Source: Streptomyces mayonensis (GTDB lineage: Bacteria > Actinomycetota > Actinomycetes > Streptomycetales > Streptomycetaceae). From it: DNA of 64,000 bases. How positions within the stretch are numbered: position 1 is the first letter of the stretch; the number at the start of each line of letters is the position of its first letter. A model generated the notes under the pieces. That model saw nothing but the letters and a program-made list of their open reading frames with translations, made no database searches and was not told the origin of the DNA. The DNA is taken from the NCBI RefSeq assembly GCF_018982965.1, contig NZ_JACBYP010000011.1, forward strand, positions 1-64,000. Reading direction: 5' to 3'. The translations under genes and the position numbers were made by a program. Of this stretch, positions 61,293 to 64,000 are shown in pieces.

Positions 61293-61505
61293 ATGGCCAG
61301 GCGTCCTGTAGTGGTGGGCCGGCCGTCGCCGGGCGGCGGTCGGCGGGTCCGTGCGGACGGCGAGATCCTGGGCCTCGCGCACGGGCTGCGTGACGTGGCG
61401 GAATTCCTGCGGCGGGCCGGTCTTGAGGACGTCGACGTGGAGACGTCCGAGCTGATCGAGTGGCGGGGCGGCGGCCCGGAGGTCTGGTCGGTGCGGAGCG
61501 GGTGA
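61293..61505 (+). CDS. Small conserved Streptomyces protein
   Basis: A 70-residue protein starting MARRPVVVGRPSPGGGRRVR, then DGEILGLAHGLRDVAEFLRR and ending LIEWRGGGPEVWSVRSG. The composition and end motif are those of a widespread uncharacterised Streptomyces family. It is preceded by a ggggg-type site. Function unknown. Confidence 0.7.
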   Translation: MARRPVVVGRPSPGGGRRVRADGEILGLAHGLRDVAEFLRRAGLEDVDVETSELIEWRGGGPEVWSVRSG

Positions 61506-61900
61506 CGGTCCCGCGGGGATCGGTCCCCTGAGCCTCAGGCCTCTCCGGTCCCCTCAGGCCCTCTCCGGTTCCCTCAGACGGACAACCGCGCCGCGAGGTC
61601 CCGGAGCCGTGCCGCGGCCTCGGCCGCCTGGTCGCCGGTGATCGCCGCACCCGGCATCCGGCTCAGCCGCTCGACCTGGCCGGCGAGGCGCAGGTACTCC
61701 CGGTGGGCGTGTTCCCCGCCTCTCTCCGCGCCCCCACGCCCCCGAGCACCCGTGCCCCGTGCGGCTGAGAACCAGCGTAGTGCGGTACTCGCCGTGCGCG
61801 GCGGGACGAACGTACGACCGGACGAACGTACGGCAGGACGGCAATGGTCGCGTGCCGTGTGTGGTCCGGGCGTGCCGTCCGGCGCCCGGGCTCCGCGGCG
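61506..61900. other. Gap with a possible decayed small minus-strand gene
   Basis: A minus-strand frame ending at 61574 has a protein-like C-terminal part (HREYLRLAGQVERLSRMPGA, then ITGDQAAEAAARLRDLAARL) but no clear start. The region 61520-61575 also holds two-and-a-half copies of a ctctccggtcccctcaggc repeat. Nothing else is supported. Confidence 0.35.
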
Positions 61901-62980
61901 TCAGGCCGACTGTTCGGCCCGGTCGCGCAGGGCCTGTTCGACGGCCTCCTGTACGCGGGCGTCCTCGCGGGACTTGCGGCGGGCCCGGTTGCGGCGGCGC
62001 AGGACGTACGTGGCCACGGCGGCGGCCGCGACGAGGGCGAGGAGCAGCAGGAGGGCCCACGGCACCGCCCAGCCGGTGGTGGTGGCGCGGACCGGCTTCA
62101 GGGAGGTCTCGGAGCCGGCCGCGTCGGTGATGACGGGGGTGACCGTCGCCTCGGCGGTGAGGCGGAAGGCCGGGGTGACGTCGTGCACCGGGATCCGCAC
62201 CTTCCACTTCTCTCCGGGGAGCAGCTCCGGCGGGGCGGCGATCTTGCCGGCGTCGGTGCTCAGCCATCCGAAGGGGCCGGTGAGGGTGACGTTCTGGGTG
62301 CCGGACAGGAGGGCGTTGCCGGTGTTGTGGAGGGTGTAGGTGACGGTGGCGTCGCCCCGGCCGAAGGGGTTGGCGGTGCCGCCGTAGTCGACGTGCAGGT
62401 CCTCGACGGCGAGCGTGGGCTTCAGGGCGCCGCTCACCCGCAGCTTGACGCGGATGCCGAGGCGGCGGTCGACGGCGATGCCCTCGGTGTCGCCGGGCTG
62501 CCGCAGGGAGGTGAGGATGCCGCCGACGTAGTCGCCGGGGGTGGCGTTGTCGGGGACGGCGACGGTGAAGGGGATCTCGGCGGTCTTGCCCGGGGCGACC
62601 TTGACGGTGTCGCGGCCGGCCTTCAGCCAGGTGCCGACGCCGGTGGACTTCTCGCCGTGGGTGAGGAGGTCGAGTTGGCCCTTCTCGGTGGTGTAGCCGT
62701 CGGCGGCGTAGACCGCGAGGGTGAGGTCGGTCTTGCCGCGGTTGGCGACGACCATGGCGTCCTCGACCTCGCCGCCGGGGTTGACGCCGTAGCTGAAGCT
62801 GGAGCGGTCGTCGCCGTAGGAGTTGGAGGCCGTCCGCACGGTCCAGGTGACCTCGCCGTCGGCCGCGCGGGCGGGGGCGGGGGTGAGACCGGTGAACGCC
62901 AGGGCCGCCAGGAGGGCCGGCAGCAGGACCAGCAGCAAGGTCGTGGCCGGGGGGCGGCGGTGGGGTGCGCGGGTGTGCAT
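61901..62980 (-). CDS. DUF916/WxL-peptidoglycan-domain-like surface protein
   Basis: A 359-residue exported protein. The signal peptide is long (to about residue 39, APARAAD). Two Ig-like domains follow: VTWTVRTASNSYGDDRSSFSY then VNPGGEVEDAMVVANRGKTDLTL, and LKPTLAVEDLHVDYGGTANP in the second. A membrane helix at about 312-332 and a basic cytoplasmic tail (VLRRRNRARRKSRED) close it. This layout is that of DUF916-type proteins that pair with WxL-domain surface proteins. It lies 77 bases downstream of the phosphoesterase gene on the same strand. Confidence 0.83.
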   Translation of the reverse strand: MHTRAPHRRPPATTLLLVLLPALLAALAFTGLTPAPARAADGEVTWTVRTASNSYGDDRSSFSYGVNPGGEVEDAMVVANRGKTDLTLAVYAADGYTTEKGQLDLLTHGEKSTGVGTWLKAGRDTVKVAPGKTAEIPFTVAVPDNATPGDYVGGILTSLRQPGDTEGIAVDRRLGIRVKLRVSGALKPTLAVEDLHVDYGGTANPFGRGDATVTYTLHNTGNALLSGTQNVTLTGPFGWLSTDAGKIAAPPELLPGEKWKVRIPVHDVTPAFRLTAEATVTPVITDAAGSETSLKPVRATTTGWAVPWALLLLLALVAAAAVATYVLRRRNRARRKSREDARVQEAVEQALRDRAEQSA

Positions 62981-63057
62981 GTCGGGGTTCTCCTGGAGGG
63001 GGCGGGGCGGGCGGCCCGGTCGGCCGGTCCCGCCCCGCCGGGGTGACGGGAGTCGGG

Positions 63058-64000
63058 TCAGCTGCTCAGCGCGGTGATGGTGAGGGTCGCGCGGTAACCG
63101 CCCTTGCCGACGGTGTCCGGGATCTTGAGGTCGAGGCCGGCGCCCAGCTTGGCCTTGCCGCGGGCGTGGCCCTGCTCGGCGGAGCCCAGACCGCGGGAGA
63201 CGGACAGGCCCTTGCCCTCGTCGTCGTAGCCGGAGGCCACGGACGCGCCCGCCTTGGCACCGGCGCCCGGGTCGAGGACGTACGGCGACCAGCCCAGGTA
63301 GGAGCCGGAGAACGTCTTGTCGGCGTCCTTGAAGTCGCTCACGTTGGCCGACACCGACCACGGGGAGAGCGAGCGGCGGGTGTCGGAGACGACGATCGGG
63401 TTGATCTTGCCGTTGGCGGTGAAGTGGTCGCCGCCGGCCTCCTTGGCGGTGCCCAGGTCGACCAGGCCGTTGTAGCCGTCGATGGTCCAGCCGAACTCGC
63501 CCGGCGCCGGCTCGGGCACGTCGACCTGGAGCTGCTGGCCGTCACCGTGGTGCGGGTGGATGGTGAACTTGTCGACGACCGAGCCGACCGGCTGGTCCTT
63601 GCTGGTGTTGTTGCACCAGTTGCCGTTCTCGACGGAGGCGTTGGGGGCCGCGCAGGTGCCGCTGCGGAGGTTCTCCACGACGAGCTTGTCGTTCTTGACC
63701 TGGACCTTCATGTAGGAGCGGACGTGCTCCTGGTTCTGCACCGAGTTGTACCAGTAGCGGTCCGGGTCGCTGGGGTCCGCGCCGTTGCCCGAGCCGCTGG
63801 TGCCGCTGTCGTCGGGCTTGGTGATGTCGTAGTACTTCGAGCCGGAGGCCGAGTTGGCGGTGACGTAGAGGACGCCGCCGGGGCCCGGGTAGATGTCGCC
63901 CTGGCCGGGCTTCTCGTCCGGGTTCGCCCTCTCGCCGTTCTTGATCTCGTAGCTGCGGGAGTAGCTGTGGTCGTGGCCCTGGAGGACCACGTCGACGCCC
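63058..64000 (-). CDS. Metallophosphoesterase with C-terminal surface domain, partial
   Basis: Only the last 313 codons are in the window; the start lies to the right. VDVVLQGHDHSYSRSYEI is the late metal-binding motif of purple-acid-phosphatase-like enzymes (GHDHxY). A Ser/Gly/Asn-rich insert follows, then PFAM-like linker and a beta-rich C-terminal domain (SVSANVSDFKDADKTFSGSYLGWSPYVLDPG) resembling WxL-type surface domains. It is probably an exported phosphatase or nucleotidase held at the wall together with the following DUF916-like protein. Confidence 0.82.
   Translation of the reverse strand, partial: GVDVVLQGHDHSYSRSYEIKNGERANPDEKPGQGDIYPGPGGVLYVTANSASGSKYYDITKPDDSGTSGSGNGADPSDPDRYWYNSVQNQEHVRSYMKVQVKNDKLVVENLRSGTCAAPNASVENGNWCNNTSKDQPVGSVVDKFTIHPHHGDGQQLQVDVPEPAPGEFGWTIDGYNGLVDLGTAKEAGGDHFTANGKINPIVVSDTRRSLSPWSVSANVSDFKDADKTFSGSYLGWSPYVLDPGAGAKAGASVASGYDDEGKGLSVSRGLGSAEQGHARGKAKLGAGLDLKIPDTVGKGGYRATLTITALSS

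Noticed and set aside
61554..62267. A 237-codon minus-strand frame near the WxL-like gene
   Set aside because: Arg/Pro/Gly-rich shadow overlapping the 3' part of the surface-protein gene; no start signal.
1..64000. CRISPR arrays, replication origin or intact insertion sequences
   Set aside because: No regularly spaced palindromic repeats with unique spacers, no DnaA-box cluster and no complete transposase gene were found; repeats present are short tandem arrays.

Overview
The window is high-GC actinobacterial chromosome, almost certainly Streptomyces. The GC bias at third codon positions, the frequent GTG/TTG starts, the WhiJ/BldB-type gene trio (ATPase, XRE-DUF5753, DUF397) and the cslA-glxA locus all point there. 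Most of it is ordinary conserved chromosome. It is interrupted by a debris-rich accessory segment (about 30.7-47.3 kb) and by a compact peptide natural-product cluster (about 53.9-60.1 kb).

0.2-5 kb: a DUF3830 gene and a polar amino acid/ectoine-type ABC importer (ehuBCDA-like) followed by an IclR regulator. 4.9-8.5 kb: two identical tRNA-Lys(CTT) genes bracket an AA10 copper monooxygenase with a DasR-type operator, an SPFH protein and an NlpC/P60-like cell-wall hydrolase. 8.9-14 kb: the hyphal-tip glucan machinery, with cellulose-synthase-like CslA, copper radical oxidase GlxA and GH6 lipoprotein CslZ. Together with the nearby monooxygenase this is the whole polysaccharide synthesis and remodelling locus. 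14-16.3 kb: a class E/F sortase with a secreted partner and a NagD-type HAD phosphatase.

16.4-23 kb: one minus-strand operon for 2-aminoethylphosphonate use. A GntR regulator, an FAD amine oxidoreductase and a phosphonatase-like hydrolase are followed by a four-gene ABC importer, with start-stop overlaps at the joints. There is no PhnW transaminase, so oxidative deamination may replace transamination. 23-30.4 kb: housekeeping and accessory metabolism (Gfo/Idh/MocA, UPF0303, F420-type LLM oxidoreductase, FAH-family hydrolase, SEC-C protein, AHSA1 protein, a TetR-SDR pair).

30.7-47.3 kb is genomic debris mixed with intact genes. It holds two remnants of the same GNAT acetyltransferase gene 6.6 kb apart, two further duplicated fragments, a frameshifted IS5-type transposase tail and a broken C45-type acyltransferase. 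Intact genes here are a 48-aa ORF coupled to an unassigned 434-aa membrane protein, an AT-richer orphan gene, a secreted two-repeat protein, a malic enzyme, an MBL hydrolase, a PLD-helicase-DUF3427 protein, the ATPase/XRE/DUF397 trio and a membrane-protein/RNase III pair. Several look like candidate conflict or defence genes. 48-53.7 kb: two alpha/beta hydrolases, an HxlR regulator, an unassigned 409-aa protein, a TIM-barrel-like protein and a TetR with a four-fold operator array.

53.9-60.1 kb is the most exciting region: a probable thioamide-type RiPP cluster. A 26-codon ORF with a strong ribosome binding site is followed at once by a hairpin. After it come a YcaO, a TfuA partner (GTGA overlap), an MFS exporter, a second tiny ORF (ATGA overlap) and two different ATP-grasp ligases. 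A CPBP membrane protease lies convergently at the end. The YcaO and the first ATP-grasp both carry repetitive N-terminal extensions. 60.2-64 kb: the CPBP protease, a small conserved protein, a DUF916/WxL-type surface protein and the 3' part of a metallophosphoesterase gene running off the window.
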